Position numbers and translations under genes: made by a program. Below the pieces are notes generated by a model. It was not told where the DNA came from. It made no database searches and worked only from the letters and a program-made list of their open reading frames with translations. Positions 8,948 through 17,255 of a DNA stretch of 18,442 nucleotides are shown one piece after another (position 1 is the first letter of the stretch; the number at the start of each line of letters is the position of its first letter). This DNA comes from Anaerolineales bacterium. Its GTDB lineage: Bacteria; Chloroflexota; Anaerolineae; 4572-78; J111. The stretch is from contig JAAUSP010000085.1 of the NCBI GenBank assembly GCA_012032575.1, positions 1-18,442 on the forward strand, in the 5' to 3' direction.

Positions 8948-10874
8948 TCACGGTCCACCCTGCACTTCCAACTCATACGCCAACGGCCCGATGTCGTGGT
9001 TCCAAATTTTGAGGTAATAAACGTGTTCTTCCATCAACTGGCCGTCCCACAGCACTTGCAGGCTGCGGACATCGTCGGTGGGATAGGGCGAGGGGGAGCT
9101 GGTCCCGAAGGGTTCGAGCTTGTCCACGGTGCCGCGCAGCCAGATGGGGAGCTGGTTGCCGGTGTACAGGGCAAAATCGGCGTGGCGGGCGCGAATTTCA
9201 TCCAGAGGGGTGTTGGTCAGGAAAATTTTAAAGTCGTGCTGAGGTGTGGTCTCGTTGTATGAGTCGCGGTAATAGAATTTGTACCAAAATTCCTGACCCG
9301 CTTCCAGTTTGCCCTTGGTGACGCCCATCTTCAAATCAACGGCGTCGGGTGGGGCAGCGCCGGGAACGGGGAGGCAGGTTAGAGCGGGTTGGCGGGGAGG
9401 CAGCATAAGGTACGCGTCCGGCGGTCCCATTCGCTTGATGCAGGGTCGGATGGCCCAGTTCGGCGTTTTCGACATCGTCGGGGAAGAGGTAATAATCCAC
9501 CACTTCCGGCGAACTGTTTTTGACCTTGATCAAATAGCGGTCACCATCCACCAGCGAGCCTTGCCAGAGCCGCTCGCCGGTGTGGTTATCCTCGTCACGC
9601 GAAACCCACTGCCCCAGGCCCAGATGTTCCATATAATCGGCGTCGCCGCGCGACCAGATGTGGTATTGGCCGGCCGGGAAGATTTCAAAGTTAACCCGGC
9701 TGTCAATAAAGCCGTTGCTGGGGGTACTGAACATAGTCAGGGCCATATCCTCGATTTTTTTATCGTCCAGGTCATCGCGCAGCAGGCTGTACCAGTGCTC
9801 GCCGTAGGGAGCCAGCGGCCGCTGTTGATGTCGAGAAAATCGAATTTCAGGGGGTTGTTGGGGTAAATATTGACCGGTGTATAGATTTCTTCGGGCGGCG
9901 CAGGCACGGCGGGGGCCGGTTGGGCGTCACCCTGACCTTCGCCGCTGTCGTCGCCGCTGCCGGTAGGGGGCACGTCCAGATTTGGGTTTTGGGGAACCGC
10001 CATCGGAATAGCCAGCCAGCCCAGCGCGTCGGCCTGGTTGAGCCAGCGGGTGGCGGCCTCGGCATCAAGCCCGGCGATGGCCTGGGCAGTCAACTGCCAC
10101 AACAACTGCGGATTGGCCTGGTCGGGGTTGGGGGCACGGTCAATCGCCGTGCCGGCGGTCACAATCCAGCCCACCGACTGGGCCTGCTGCATCCAGCGGG
10201 CGGCCTCCGCGGGGGGCATCTTTCCGCGGCTGAGCGGTCAGCGCCCAGGCTTGCTGGCGCAGATTCAACACTTCGGCCTCGCTCAGGCTGGCCGGTGCAG
10301 CCCCGGAAACGGCAGGCTGCTCGGCTTTGGCTTCGAGGGTGTAATTGAGGCCAAAGGGCGACTGGTTGAAGACGCGCACGTAGTATACGTCCTCATCGGT
10401 TACTTCGCCGGTCCAGAAGATGGCGTTTAGATTCTCATTGGCCGCTTTTAACGGTGAAGCCAGGCCGGCGCCCAAAACATCGCTGGGAGCGGCGGCTTCG
10501 GGAAGCCACGAACCGGCCTGTTTTTGAGCCATAATTTCAAAATTGGCTTGTTCTGGATCAATCTGTGCTTCGCTTTCATAGCGCATGGCCAGCGAAATCC
10601 AGGCAAAGGTGGGGTCGTCGAAGCTGGTGCGGCTGTAGGTATACCAATCTTCTTCGCCGGGATTGAGATGGTTCACATTCAGCCCTTTGGTGAGGGCGCG
10701 GGCGGTTTGGGGTGACATGCCCGAAGGCGTGCTGAGTGAAAAATCGAGCCAGGGGGTGGCCGAGGTGCTGGCTGCAAAAACCGGTACGGCTACAATTAAC
10801 AGGGCAATTACGACCAGACTGTAACCAAACAATGCTTTGTAGGTTACTTTGGCGGTTCTGTAGGTTAAGCGCAT
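8948..10874 (-). CDS. secreted repeat protein, function unknown (three frameshifts in this sequence)
   Basis: Four frame segments join into 641 residues after three one-base corrections: remove a G at 10211-10216, add a G near 9817-9818, remove a C at 9426-9428. A signal peptide ends near residue 34 (VFA|AS). Three related beta-rich modules follow, each starting around a WY pair (EEDWYTY, EHWYSL, EFWYKF) and ending in a strand such as DVYYVRVFN, DRYLIKVKN or HVYYLKIWN, similar to exported pre-peptidase C-terminal-like domains. Between modules 1 and 2 are two helical repeats (AARWMQQAQSVGW and ATRWLNQADALGW). AGGAGG is 4 bases before the ATG. It may bind a surface polymer or partner; no enzyme motif is seen. 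Confidence 0.7.
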
Positions 10875-10963
10875 AAAACCTCCTGAGCGGCGAGGACGCG
10901 AAGATGCGAGGAGGTGAGGAATAACTGAATAGCCCTCGAAGGTAAGGAACGATTATTACCTAC

Positions 10964-10992
10964 AGCTTACCATAAAATGCGAGCCAAGTCAA
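10964..10992 (-). promoter_or_regulatory. candidate promoter of the secreted repeat protein
   Basis: On the minus strand, TTGACT (10987-10992), a 17-base spacer and TAAGCT (10964-10969) lie about 90 bases upstream of the start at 10874. The -10 is weak apart from its TAxxxT core. The leader between them holds GC-rich purine repeats (10886-10919, GAGGACGCGAAGATGCGAGG) but no obvious hairpin. Confidence 0.4.
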
Positions 10993-11041
10993 TTATGTAA
11001 AGTGATTGGCAGGTGAGTTTGGTAAAAGACCGGGGAGAATG

Positions 11042-11111
11042 GGACGCGGATTCGGCGGATCGAATGGAGTTAAGGATATTTTTATCCGCTCGATCCGTCG
11101 AATCCGCGTCC
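11042..11111. repeat. 22-bp near-perfect hairpin after the FHA gene
   Basis: Arms 11042-11063 and 11090-11111 match over 22 bases with one G:T-type mismatch and a 26-base loop. The hairpin begins 5 bases after the FHA-gene stop. No T-run follows on the minus strand, so termination is not assured. Arm words (GGCGGATCGA, GACGCGGATTCG) differ from all other repeats in the window. Confidence 0.7.
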
Positions 11112-11116
11112 TTTTA

Positions 11117-12127
11117 TTATTTGGGGCTTTCCTGAAATTTTAAAGTCGAAACGCCAATAAGGATGATGTCGCCATCCTGGAGGGGATAGGGTTCTTTGAT
11201 CAGTTGGTCGTTAACAAAGGTTCCGTTGAGGCTGTTTTGATCTTGCAGGACAAACTTGCTGGCTTCGTAAACGATGAGGGCGTGCCGCCGCGAGGCTTCT
11301 TTATCTTTTGAGAGGGGGAAGCCGTTATCGCTGGCGCGGCCAATCATCGTCAAACCGGGTTTAAGTTTGAGCACTTCACCGGCGTGGGGGCCGGTGGTAC
11401 AGATCAGGTGAGCGGAAACTTCTTCGCCTTCAGTTCGGCCCAGCACAAAGGTGACATCCTCATCCATATCCAGCGCGGACAGCAGTTCGGTTGCGCCCAG
11501 GTCATCAGGCTCGGCGCTGCTCACCCCGCCCCCTCTTTCGACGGTGTCTGAAACAAGGTCAACGCCGGCCGGCAGAACAACGGTTGAGCCGACATCGGTG
11601 GACTCATCGCTGACGGCGGGATGCACCCCGGTTGCTTCGGTTTCTGACTGAAAGTTAATGATGCCGGAGGGAATGACCATAGTGCCGCCTTCGTCGGGCG
11701 GCGGAAATACAATGATCTCTTCGACAAATTGAGCCGGAGCAGGAGAGAATTCCGGTTCCGGTTCTGGCTCTGGTTCCGGCTCTGGTTCTGGTTCCGGTTT
11801 TGGCTCTGGTTCGGGTTCGCTAGGCGGGACTTCCTGAAGCACCTGAGGTACCGGCACTACCTGGAGGCGGGCAAAGGGGTCTGCCGGCAGTTCGGTTTCG
11901 GCCGGTTCCGCTTCAATGGCCTGGCCTGGGCGGCCTTTGATGTACCTGATTTGATGGCGCGGAATTAAATAGGGCGTGTCGTCAATGGTCAGCCAGATAT
12001 TCAGTTCATCCTGGGTCGCAATTTCGCCTTCAAGCGTCTGGCCATCCAGATAGTGAAGGGTTACAGCGCCTTTAAGGGTCAAGCCATAGGGCTTTTTTGA
12101 GACAGGCAGATCAGGTTCGGCAGACAT
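11117..12127 (-). CDS. FHA-domain protein with Pro-Glu repeat
   Basis: Starting at ATG 12127 it encodes 336 residues. An ATG at 12142 is excluded because its own codons form the GGAGG ribosome site of the 12127 start. Residues 1-70 form a small beta-rich domain (HYLDGQTLEGEI, LIPRHQIRYIKG). A run of about 12 Pro-Glu pairs follows, then an acidic disordered stretch. The last 95 residues are a forkhead-associated domain with TMIGR, SRRHA and NSLNGTFVN, the phosphothreonine-binding loop residues. FHA domains recognise phosphothreonine made by Ser/Thr kinases; no kinase is encoded in this window. It probably acts in cytoplasmic signalling or assembly. Frame intact; a strong promoter lies upstream. 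Confidence 0.88.
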   Translation of the reverse strand: MSAEPDLPVSKKPYGLTLKGAVTLHYLDGQTLEGEIATQDELNIWLTIDDTPYLIPRHQIRYIKGRPGQAIEAEPAETELPADPFARLQVVPVPQVLQEVPPSEPEPEPKPEPEPEPEPEPEPEPEFSPAPAQFVEEIIVFPPPDEGGTMVIPSGIINFQSETEATGVHPAVSDESTDVGSTVVLPAGVDLVSDTVERGGGVSSAEPDDLGATELLSALDMDEDVTFVLGRTEGEEVSAHLICTTGPHAGEVLKLKPGLTMIGRASDNGFPLSKDKEASRRHALIVYEASKFVLQDQNSLNGTFVNDQLIKEPYPLQDGDIILIGVSTLKFQESPK

Positions 12128-12164
12128 CAAGTAATCCTCCATAAATGTAGGGCATTGGTTACTA

Positions 12165-12286
12165 CTCAGCCCTCATGTCATTTCGAGGCTGAAAGCCGAG
12201 AAATCTTTGAGACCGTTGTCTCTGCAAACCACGGATTAGGAGATTTCTCGCTCCTAACGTCGCTCGAAATGACATGGCTGAGTAGT
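12165..12286. repeat. long REP-like inverted repeat in the FHA-gene leader
   Basis: About 46 bases at each end are imperfect reverse complements. The left arm runs ACTACTCAGCC, CATGTCATTTCGAGG, GAGAAATCT and the right arm mirrors it (12241-12286). The words GTCATTTCGAG and GAGAAATCT recall widespread intergenic palindromes of environmental bacteria. It lies between the FHA promoter and its start, so the mRNA leader should fold into a long stem. Together with the promoter and the AACGTT palindromes it fills the 336-base gap between 12128 and 12463. Confidence 0.65.
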
Positions 12287-12301
12287 TACGGCATTATAAT
12301 T

Positions 12302-12330
12302 ATTTTATGGTAGGTTTGCTGGAAGGTCAA
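12302..12330 (-). promoter_or_regulatory. candidate promoter of the FHA gene
   Basis: On the minus strand, TTGACC (12325-12330), a 17-base spacer and TAAAAT (12302-12307) give a near-consensus sigma-70 promoter. It would produce a leader of about 170 bases containing the long inverted repeat. Confidence 0.6.
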
Positions 12331-12331
12331 G

Positions 12332-12375
12332 TAACGTTGAATGTTCAACGTTCAAACGTTTGAAGTTGTGACGTT
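12332..12375. repeat. AACGTT palindrome cluster
   Basis: The stretch contains CGTTGAA-TG-TTCAACG, a perfect 7-bp inverted repeat, and the overlapping palindromic words AACGTTCAAACGTTTGAA. It lies immediately upstream of the FHA promoter -35 and could be a regulator site or another repeat-derived hairpin. Confidence 0.4.
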
Positions 12376-12411
12376 AATGAGGATTTCCGTAGGGTGAGTG
12401 ATGTTGCCAAC

Positions 12412-12479
12412 TGGCTCCGACGCTCTGTGTTGGAGCCACAGGCCGGACGCTTAGCATCCAGGCTCAAACGTTTTGAGCC
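12412..12479. repeat. hairpins at the hemY 3' end
   Basis: GGCTCAAA (12461-12468) pairs with TTTGAGCC (12472-12479) around CGT and includes the hemY stop codon. A second stem, TGGCTCC (12412-12418) with GGAGCCA (12432-12438), follows. They may form a 3' end structure, but no T-run is seen. Confidence 0.5.
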
Positions 12480-13943
12480 AACGGTTGAGCCTGCAACATT
12501 AAACCTTCAACGGTCGTGAGGGCGCTTTTGATGCAATCGGGCAGACCGATGCCGCGAAAGGCGCTGCCGGTGAGATAGAGGCCGGGAATCGTGGCGGCAA
12601 GTTGTTCCATTTCGGTTACGCGGTCGAGGTGGCCGACATCGTACTGGGCGTTGCCTTTGGGCCAGCGGAAAATGCGCCGGACGAGCGGCGTGGCGGTAAT
12701 GCCCATAGTGATTTTAAGCTCACTTTGAATCAGGGCAAACAACTCCTCATCGCCCATATTTTCAACCAGGTGCTCTTTGCTATCGCCGCCGACAAAGAGC
12801 CGCAGCAGTGCCCCATCGGCCGGCGCGCGATGGTCAAATTTGGTCGAAGACCAGGTGCAGGCGAGGATCTGGCGGTTTTCGCTTTTGGGTACCATAAAGC
12901 CAAAACCGTTGAGGTCGCTGTAAGCCCCGAGGTCGGCCCGGCGGTAGCCCAGCGAAACAGTGGCCGTAGAAACGTAGCGCACCTGCCGCAGCAGCGCCGC
13001 CAGACGGGGTTCGACCGGTTCCAACAAATTGGCCGCGATGAAGGCCGGCGTGGCGATAACCACCGCGTCGGTTTGGAGGGTCCGGTCAGGGCCGGAATCA
13101 AGGGTTACTTCAAAACCGGATGACAGCCGGCGCAGACCCGTTACCCGGCAGCCCAGCCGCAAAATCGCCCTCCAGCCCCAGCCGCCAGCGTCGCTACCAG
13201 CTCTTGCATCCCGCCGCGCAGGCTGGTGAACATAGAGGTAGGACCGCCGGAGTGACCGGAGGCCGGGGACCGGGGACCGGCGCCATTGCTGCCGCCGCTG
13301 TGGGAGGCCGCTGATTTTTGGAGAGGCGCATGGCCTTGATCAGGCTGCCGTATTTTTGCTCCATTTCGGCAAACATGGGGAAGGTGCTGTGCAAACTCAG
13401 CCGTTCCGGGTCGGCCACGTAGATGCCGGCCATGACCGGCCCTGCGATTTTATCCAGGGCTTCGTTGCCCAGGCGGCGGCGGATGAAATCGGCCAGGCTC
13501 TCGTCACCCTGTTCGCGGCGGGGAGGAATGAACAGTTCCATGCCCATGCGCAGTTTGCCCAGCGGTGAAATGAGGGGCGAGAGGGCAAAGGGGATGAACT
13601 CGGTCGGGACAGTCAGCCGGTAGCCGCCGGGGAAAGGAAGAAGCTTGCCTTTAACGAGGACATAAATATTGCGGCGTTGGTCGTTGGTGGGAATGAGCCG
13701 CTCGGCCAGCCCCAACTCTCGGCAGAGTTGAGTGCCCCAGGGTTTTTGGGTAATAAAGGAATCCGGCCCCCCTTCGATGATAAAATCGCCGTCCCGGTCG
13801 GTGGCAATCTTGCCGCCCAGGCGGGGAGCGCTTTCGATCAGGCTGTATTCAAAGGGGATGCCGCTTTCGCGGCTTTTCTTTTGCAGATAATGGGCGGTGG
13901 CCAATCCGGCCATGCCGCCGCCGATAATGGTTACATGAGACAT
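12464..13943 (-). CDS. hemY: protoporphyrinogen/coproporphyrinogen oxidase (two frameshifts in this sequence)
   Basis: Three frame segments join into 493 residues when one T is added at 13315-13319 and one C at 13168-13170. From [10 protein letters not shown] the N-terminus is the FAD-binding beta-alpha-beta motif (GGGMAGL), followed by [12 protein letters not shown] and EGGPDSF, all typical of HemY/CgoX. The C-terminus has [18 protein letters not shown], the second FAD contact. A Ser/Gly/Pro-rich loop of about 24 residues precedes [13 protein letters not shown]. The enzyme oxidises protoporphyrinogen IX or, in the coproporphyrin-dependent route, coproporphyrinogen III; the sequence alone does not decide. 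Upstream frame extends to 13979, but ATG 13943 fits the family and the promoter. Confidence 0.9.
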
Positions 13944-13950
13944 GCGGGCA

Positions 13951-13979
13951 AGTATAGCATAGTTAAGAATTGTAGGCAA
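13951..13979 (-). promoter_or_regulatory. hemY promoter giving a probably leaderless mRNA
   Basis: On the minus strand, TTGCCT (13974-13979), a 17-base spacer and TATACT (13951-13956) precede the ATG at 13943 by only 7 bases after the -10. Transcription should therefore start at or next to the start codon. No Shine-Dalgarno sequence is present, which fits leaderless translation. Confidence 0.6.
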
Positions 13980-13998
13980 CGTTTTTAAGGTGAATTAT

Positions 13999-14448
13999 TT
14001 AGCGGGTGATAATCAAATAAATGCCCCCACCCGCCAGCAGCATGCCGAGGGCATAACGCCAGGTCAGCGGCTCTTTGAAAAAGATCAGGCCGACCAGGCT
14101 GACCAGCACCAGTCCGCCCAACCGAATCAGCGGCGACGCCAGCGAGATGGGCGCACCCGCCCCAAAAGTGATGTACAAGCCTAGCGTCACCATCGCAAAG
14201 GTCAGGCCGACCGCCCCGGCGGCGATCATTCCGGGCAGTTGGGCATACTGCGGCACGCCCTGAAAGCGCTGCCACAGCACCCAGCCCAGGCCCACCAAAA
14301 AGGTGCAACTGCCATAAATCAGCAAAGCCACGCTGTTGGAAAGTTTACCGGCAGCCAGCTTGACAAAAACATCAGCCGCAGCCAGGAGTAATGCGGTTAC
14401 GACGGCGTAAAAGATCCAATCCACCTTGCTATGCCTTTGACTCTTCAT
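13999..14448 (-). CDS. small EamA-like (DMT superfamily) transporter
   Basis: Encodes 149 residues with four to five hydrophobic segments and a single EamA-type unit (ADVFVKLAAG near the start; FFKEPLTWRYALGMLLAGGGIYL at the end, written here in part). The final Lys-Glu-Pro-Leu motif is typical of DMT/EamA half-size members, which work as dimers. It lies 67 bases after hemH in the same direction. Context hints at export or import linked to heme metabolism, but the family is broad and the substrate is unknown. No convincing ribosome site precedes ATG 14448. Confidence 0.75.
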   Translation of the reverse strand: MKSQRHSKVDWIFYAVVTALLLAAADVFVKLAAGKLSNSVALLIYGSCTFLVGLGWVLWQRFQGVPQYAQLPGMIAAGAVGLTFAMVTLGLYITFGAGAPISLASPLIRLGGLVLVSLVGLIFFKEPLTWRYALGMLLAGGGIYLIITR

Positions 14449-14454
14449 AACAAA

Positions 14455-14508
14455 GGGAGATTGGAGATTATTAACCTGAATCTCTAATCTCTAATCTCTA
14501 ATCTCTAA
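14455..14508. repeat. inverted heptamer array (AATCTCT family)
   Basis: Four tandem AATCTCT units (about 14479-14508) follow a short inverse array GAGATTG GAGATTA (14457-14470), able to pair with about one mismatch. It starts 7 bases after the hemH stop and fills the hemH to EamA gap. It shares its words with the hairpin at 4142-4192. Confidence 0.75.
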
Positions 14509-14515
14509 AGCCGGC

Positions 14516-15424
14516 TCAGACCGCTGTCACCGCATCGGCGATGGCGTTGATAAACAGCGGGTCGCTGTTCATCATCTCGATGCGCTCCAACTGCATGCCG
14601 TGCTCTTCGGCCAGTCCTTTGGCCTCGATGTCAATATCGAACAGCACCTCGACGTGGTCGCAGACAAAGCCGATGGGGGCGACCAGCATGTGCTTGTAGC
14701 CCTGCTGGGCCAGGTCTACCACCACCTCTTCGATCTGCGGGCCAAGCCACGGTTCGCCGGTGTGAGCGGCGCTCTGATAGGTGAACATCCAGTCCACGCT
14801 GCCCAGCCGCTCGGCGATGATCTGGGCGTTGGTCTTCAACTCGTCGTCATAGGGATCGCCCATTTTGACCAGGCGAGCCGGCAGGCTGTGGGCGCTGAAA
14901 ACCAGCTTGACCTTGTCCCGCACCTCCGGCGCAAACTTCTCGAAGCCGGCCCGGATATGATCCTCGATGGCCTGCAAAAAGTTGGGCTGCCGGTACCAGG
15001 AGTTGACAAAGCTAAAGTTGATGTCGCTGCCGTAGGCTTTTTGAGCTTCGGCCACCTTATCCCAATAGCGGCCAATGCTCATCGAAGAGTAATGGGGGGC
15101 CAGCACAATCCCCACCGCCTCCTCGATGCCGTGCATGTGCATCTGGCCGACGGTGTCTTTGATCCAGGGCGACCAGTGGCGCATGCCCAGGTAGACCGGC
15201 CAATCGTAGCCGCGCCGCTGTAACTCCTCGGCGGTCTTTTTGGCCTGGTCATAAGACAGCGCCGACAGCGGCGAGCCGCCGATCAAGTCATAGCGATGGC
15301 GAAACTCCTGGATAAACTCCTCCGACATGGGGCGTCCCCCGCGAATATCGGACAGATAATAGGGCATCCACTCGGTGGAATCGGGGGTGCCGTAGGCCAT
15401 GATGAGGACTGCTTTTTTGGGCAT
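14516..15424 (-). CDS. hemH: ferrochelatase (protoporphyrin or coproporphyrin type)
   Basis: Encodes 302 residues, the normal length for ferrochelatases without an extra C-terminal segment. Conserved marks are YGTPDS near the start, YDLIGGSPL (residues 45-53), the catalytic histidine in FSAHSLP (His179) and the acidic metal-path residue in GFVCDHVEVLFD (Glu259), equivalent to His183 and Glu264 of the Bacillus enzyme. FTYQSAAHTGEPWLGP is also typical. It inserts iron into the porphyrin. GGAGG occurs 17 bases upstream of ATG 15424, too far for a good ribosome site. It follows the TOPRIM-like gene by 39 bases. Frame intact. Substrate type (proto- or coproporphyrin) is not settled. Confidence 0.95.
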   Translation of the reverse strand: MPKKAVLIMAYGTPDSTEWMPYYLSDIRGGRPMSEEFIQEFRHRYDLIGGSPLSALSYDQAKKTAEELQRRGYDWPVYLGMRHWSPWIKDTVGQMHMHGIEEAVGIVLAPHYSSMSIGRYWDKVAEAQKAYGSDINFSFVNSWYRQPNFLQAIEDHIRAGFEKFAPEVRDKVKLVFSAHSLPARLVKMGDPYDDELKTNAQIIAERLGSVDWMFTYQSAAHTGEPWLGPQIEEVVVDLAQQGYKHMLVAPIGFVCDHVEVLFDIDIEAKGLAEEHGMQLERIEMMNSDPLFINAIADAVTAV

Positions 15425-15463
15425 GAGGTTTTCTTACTGAGCCTCCTATTTAATATGATGCAG

Positions 15464-16165
15464 TTAAACGAATAAAGTCAGAAAAGCCTTAAAATCATCC
15501 AGAAGCGAGTGGTCAAGATTCCAAATATCCGGTTTATGAGTCATTACATATTCAAAGGCGTTCATACTACACTTTCTGGCAGCTTGTTTTTTTTCCTCTT
15601 CTGAGCACGTATCAAAACGGATATAATTGTTGACCCAGAATTTATCAAAATCTTTATCAGTAATTTTTCCCCCTTGATCTTCAACACAGTTTTTCCAGTT
15701 TTCCAAACAATCGGCATAAAGAGAAGGTTGGGCTTTGATGGCTTTGAGTAAGGTTTCTAATTCACCCTTTGCGTCAACTTGGGTTAGAAAATAAGCCAAA
15801 CTAAAATTTAGGTCAATCCCATCAACATTTATTGAAACAGGAATAAATTCTCCCGGATGAGTTACCTGTTGGCGAGGGTCAAAAACTTGAGCGATAGCCT
15901 CATTAATCCATTTGGACTTTTCTTCTGGTCGGCTATCATGGTCAAGAATAATGCCTACTTTTTGAACGTCTTTCTTAATTAAGTCAGCTTTCAAGGCTTT
16001 GAGGGTATCTGTTATCTTTGCTTGATGGACCCCATTTAAACATTCAAAATCATCTATCCGGCAAATAGGTTCATCAATGCTGATGTTCTGCAAATTTAAG
16101 TGCGTAACCAAAGCTTCAACAAAGCACTTATCATTTTTGCTTTCAACAATCAGGATATTACTCAC
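15464..16165 (-). CDS. TOPRIM-fold protein (DUF3226/DUF4435-like), partner of the ATPase
   Basis: Encodes 233 residues from a GTG at 16165, preceded by GAGGTG. TOPRIM-like metal-site marks are visible: [17 protein letters not shown] supplies Glu8 and GIILDHDS supplies the DxD pair (Asp75, Asp77). In OLD-like and PARIS/AbiL systems such a domain is the nuclease or effector partner of an SMC/AAA-type ATPase. It overlaps the ATPase gene by 8 bases, so the two should be made together. The DNA is much AT-richer than the flanking hem genes, a sign of transfer. The best guess is an anti-phage effector; the exact Pfam family is from memory and unchecked. Confidence 0.72.
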   Translation of the reverse strand: MSNILIVESKNDKCFVEALVTHLNLQNISIDEPICRIDDFECLNGVHQAKITDTLKALKADLIKKDVQKVGIILDHDSRPEEKSKWINEAIAQVFDPRQQVTHPGEFIPVSINVDGIDLNFSLAYFLTQVDAKGELETLLKAIKAQPSLYADCLENWKNCVEDQGGKITDKDFDKFWVNNYIRFDTCSEEEKKQAARKCSMNAFEYVMTHKPDIWNLDHSLLDDFKAFLTLFV

Positions 16166-17255
16166 CCCGCACCTCTTTGTGGCGCTTTAGACTAAAATCC
16201 AGAGTTTCTATATCCCGTTTGATACCAACTATCTGGTTTGTTTTAGGGTTGCGGGCAAATTCAAAGTAAGCCCCAACACCCTCAAAATCTTTCTCCTGAC
16301 CGATTTCAGCAAAAGCTTGTAGCATTTCCAAACTGTGGGTGGTAGCAAATATCTGAACATCTAATTCCAGAGCCAACTTAAATAACATTCTCCATAAGTT
16401 GTGTTGATTAGTGTGATGAAATCCGTTCTCTATCTCATCTATTAATAAAATACTTTCTCTATTGTTCACCAATCTTAGGGTAAAGTCAGCTACTTTGCTG
16501 ATGGCTTCACCAAATAATGAGATAAGCATAAAACTGTCATTTTTTCGTTTGAGGTATAAAGCCGGCTCTCCAATACTTAATGTTTTAGCCTGGTCAATTG
16601 AATTATCTACAAATCTTAGAGCTTCTAAAACCTCACCTGCTTTATTATTTAGCTCTGCCTTATCAAACTCTTCAGCTAAGGCTGAGCTGGATAATCTAAA
16701 TGCAGCCGGAATAAAGGATACCTTTTTTATATCAGGCGCTTTCAACTCCCTGCCGATGACTCCTTTGGAGTTAGCCAGAATAGATGATGCCGGTTGTAAT
16801 TGCCCATTAATCATCAAATTCAGATGTAAAACAGACCGAGTTGCATCTCGATTTATTAGCAATGAACGCATGTCTATCAAATCATTATCTTCTTGGATAT
16901 TCTCTTCTATCCTGGCAAACTCTTCTACCGAGTCATCGCTAGAAAGCTCTAATGTCAGCGTTTTTTCTGAAGCTTTAGAAATAATTCTAACCACCTCACG
17001 ATTATTTTGATGATAAAAGAAGTTATCCCAGGCTTTTTCCGGTACAGCTTTGAGAAAATCCGAGTTCTCTCTTCTTAATCTTAATAGAAAAAAGATACTA
17101 TTAGGAGAAGGAGCATTACTTAGATACATAGCCTCCAAAAAAGCGGTTTTTCCGGCATTATTTTTTCCCCCGATTAAATTAACCCGATTAAAAGCCGGAA
17201 ATTTTTTGTTTTTTTCATAGCACCTAAAATTGTAAATTTCAATTTGCTGAATCAT
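16158..17255 (-). CDS. AAA15/OLD-like ATPase, candidate defence sensor
   Basis: Encodes 365 residues from ATG 17255, which has GGAGG 5 bases upstream; an upstream ATG at 17297 lies within hemE and lacks such a site. It begins with [11 protein letters not shown], as in RecF/OLD-type ATPases. Walker A is GKNNAGKT (residues 30-37), Walker [13 protein letters not shown] (270-281), and the switch region TTHSLEM (305-311). These make an AAA15/AAA21-type P-loop ATPase. Its start overlaps the 3' end of hemE by 17 bases and its stop overlaps the TOPRIM-like gene by 8. Codon use and AT content differ from hemE and hemH. Likely a two-gene defence module inserted into the heme operon; mechanism unproven. 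Confidence 0.82.
   Translation of the reverse strand: MIQQIEIYNFRCYEKNKKFPAFNRVNLIGGKNNAGKTAFLEAMYLSNAPSPNSIFFLLRLRRENSDFLKAVPEKAWDNFFYHQNNREVVRIISKASEKTLTLELSSDDSVEEFARIEENIQEDNDLIDMRSLLINRDATRSVLHLNLMINGQLQPASSILANSKGVIGRELKAPDIKKVSFIPAAFRLSSSALAEEFDKAELNNKAGEVLEALRFVDNSIDQAKTLSIGEPALYLKRKNDSFMLISLFGEAISKVADFTLRLVNNRESILLIDEIENGFHHTNQHNLWRMLFKLALELDVQIFATTHSLEMLQAFAEIGQEKDFEGVGAYFEFARNPKTNQIVGIKRDIETLDFSLKRHKEVRGE

Noticed and set aside
11729..11968. Plus-strand Phe/Arg/Trp-rich frame
   Set aside because: It is the complement of the Pro-Glu repeat in the FHA gene.
13230..13320. Ser/Gly/Pro-rich loop in HemY as a novel insertion
   Set aside because: This loop is variable in length in the family as I recall it, and the frame correction nearby makes its exact sequence uncertain.
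12464..13943. hemY and hemE as true pseudogenes
   Set aside because: Both hold intact motifs across all segments and need only one-base homopolymer corrections.
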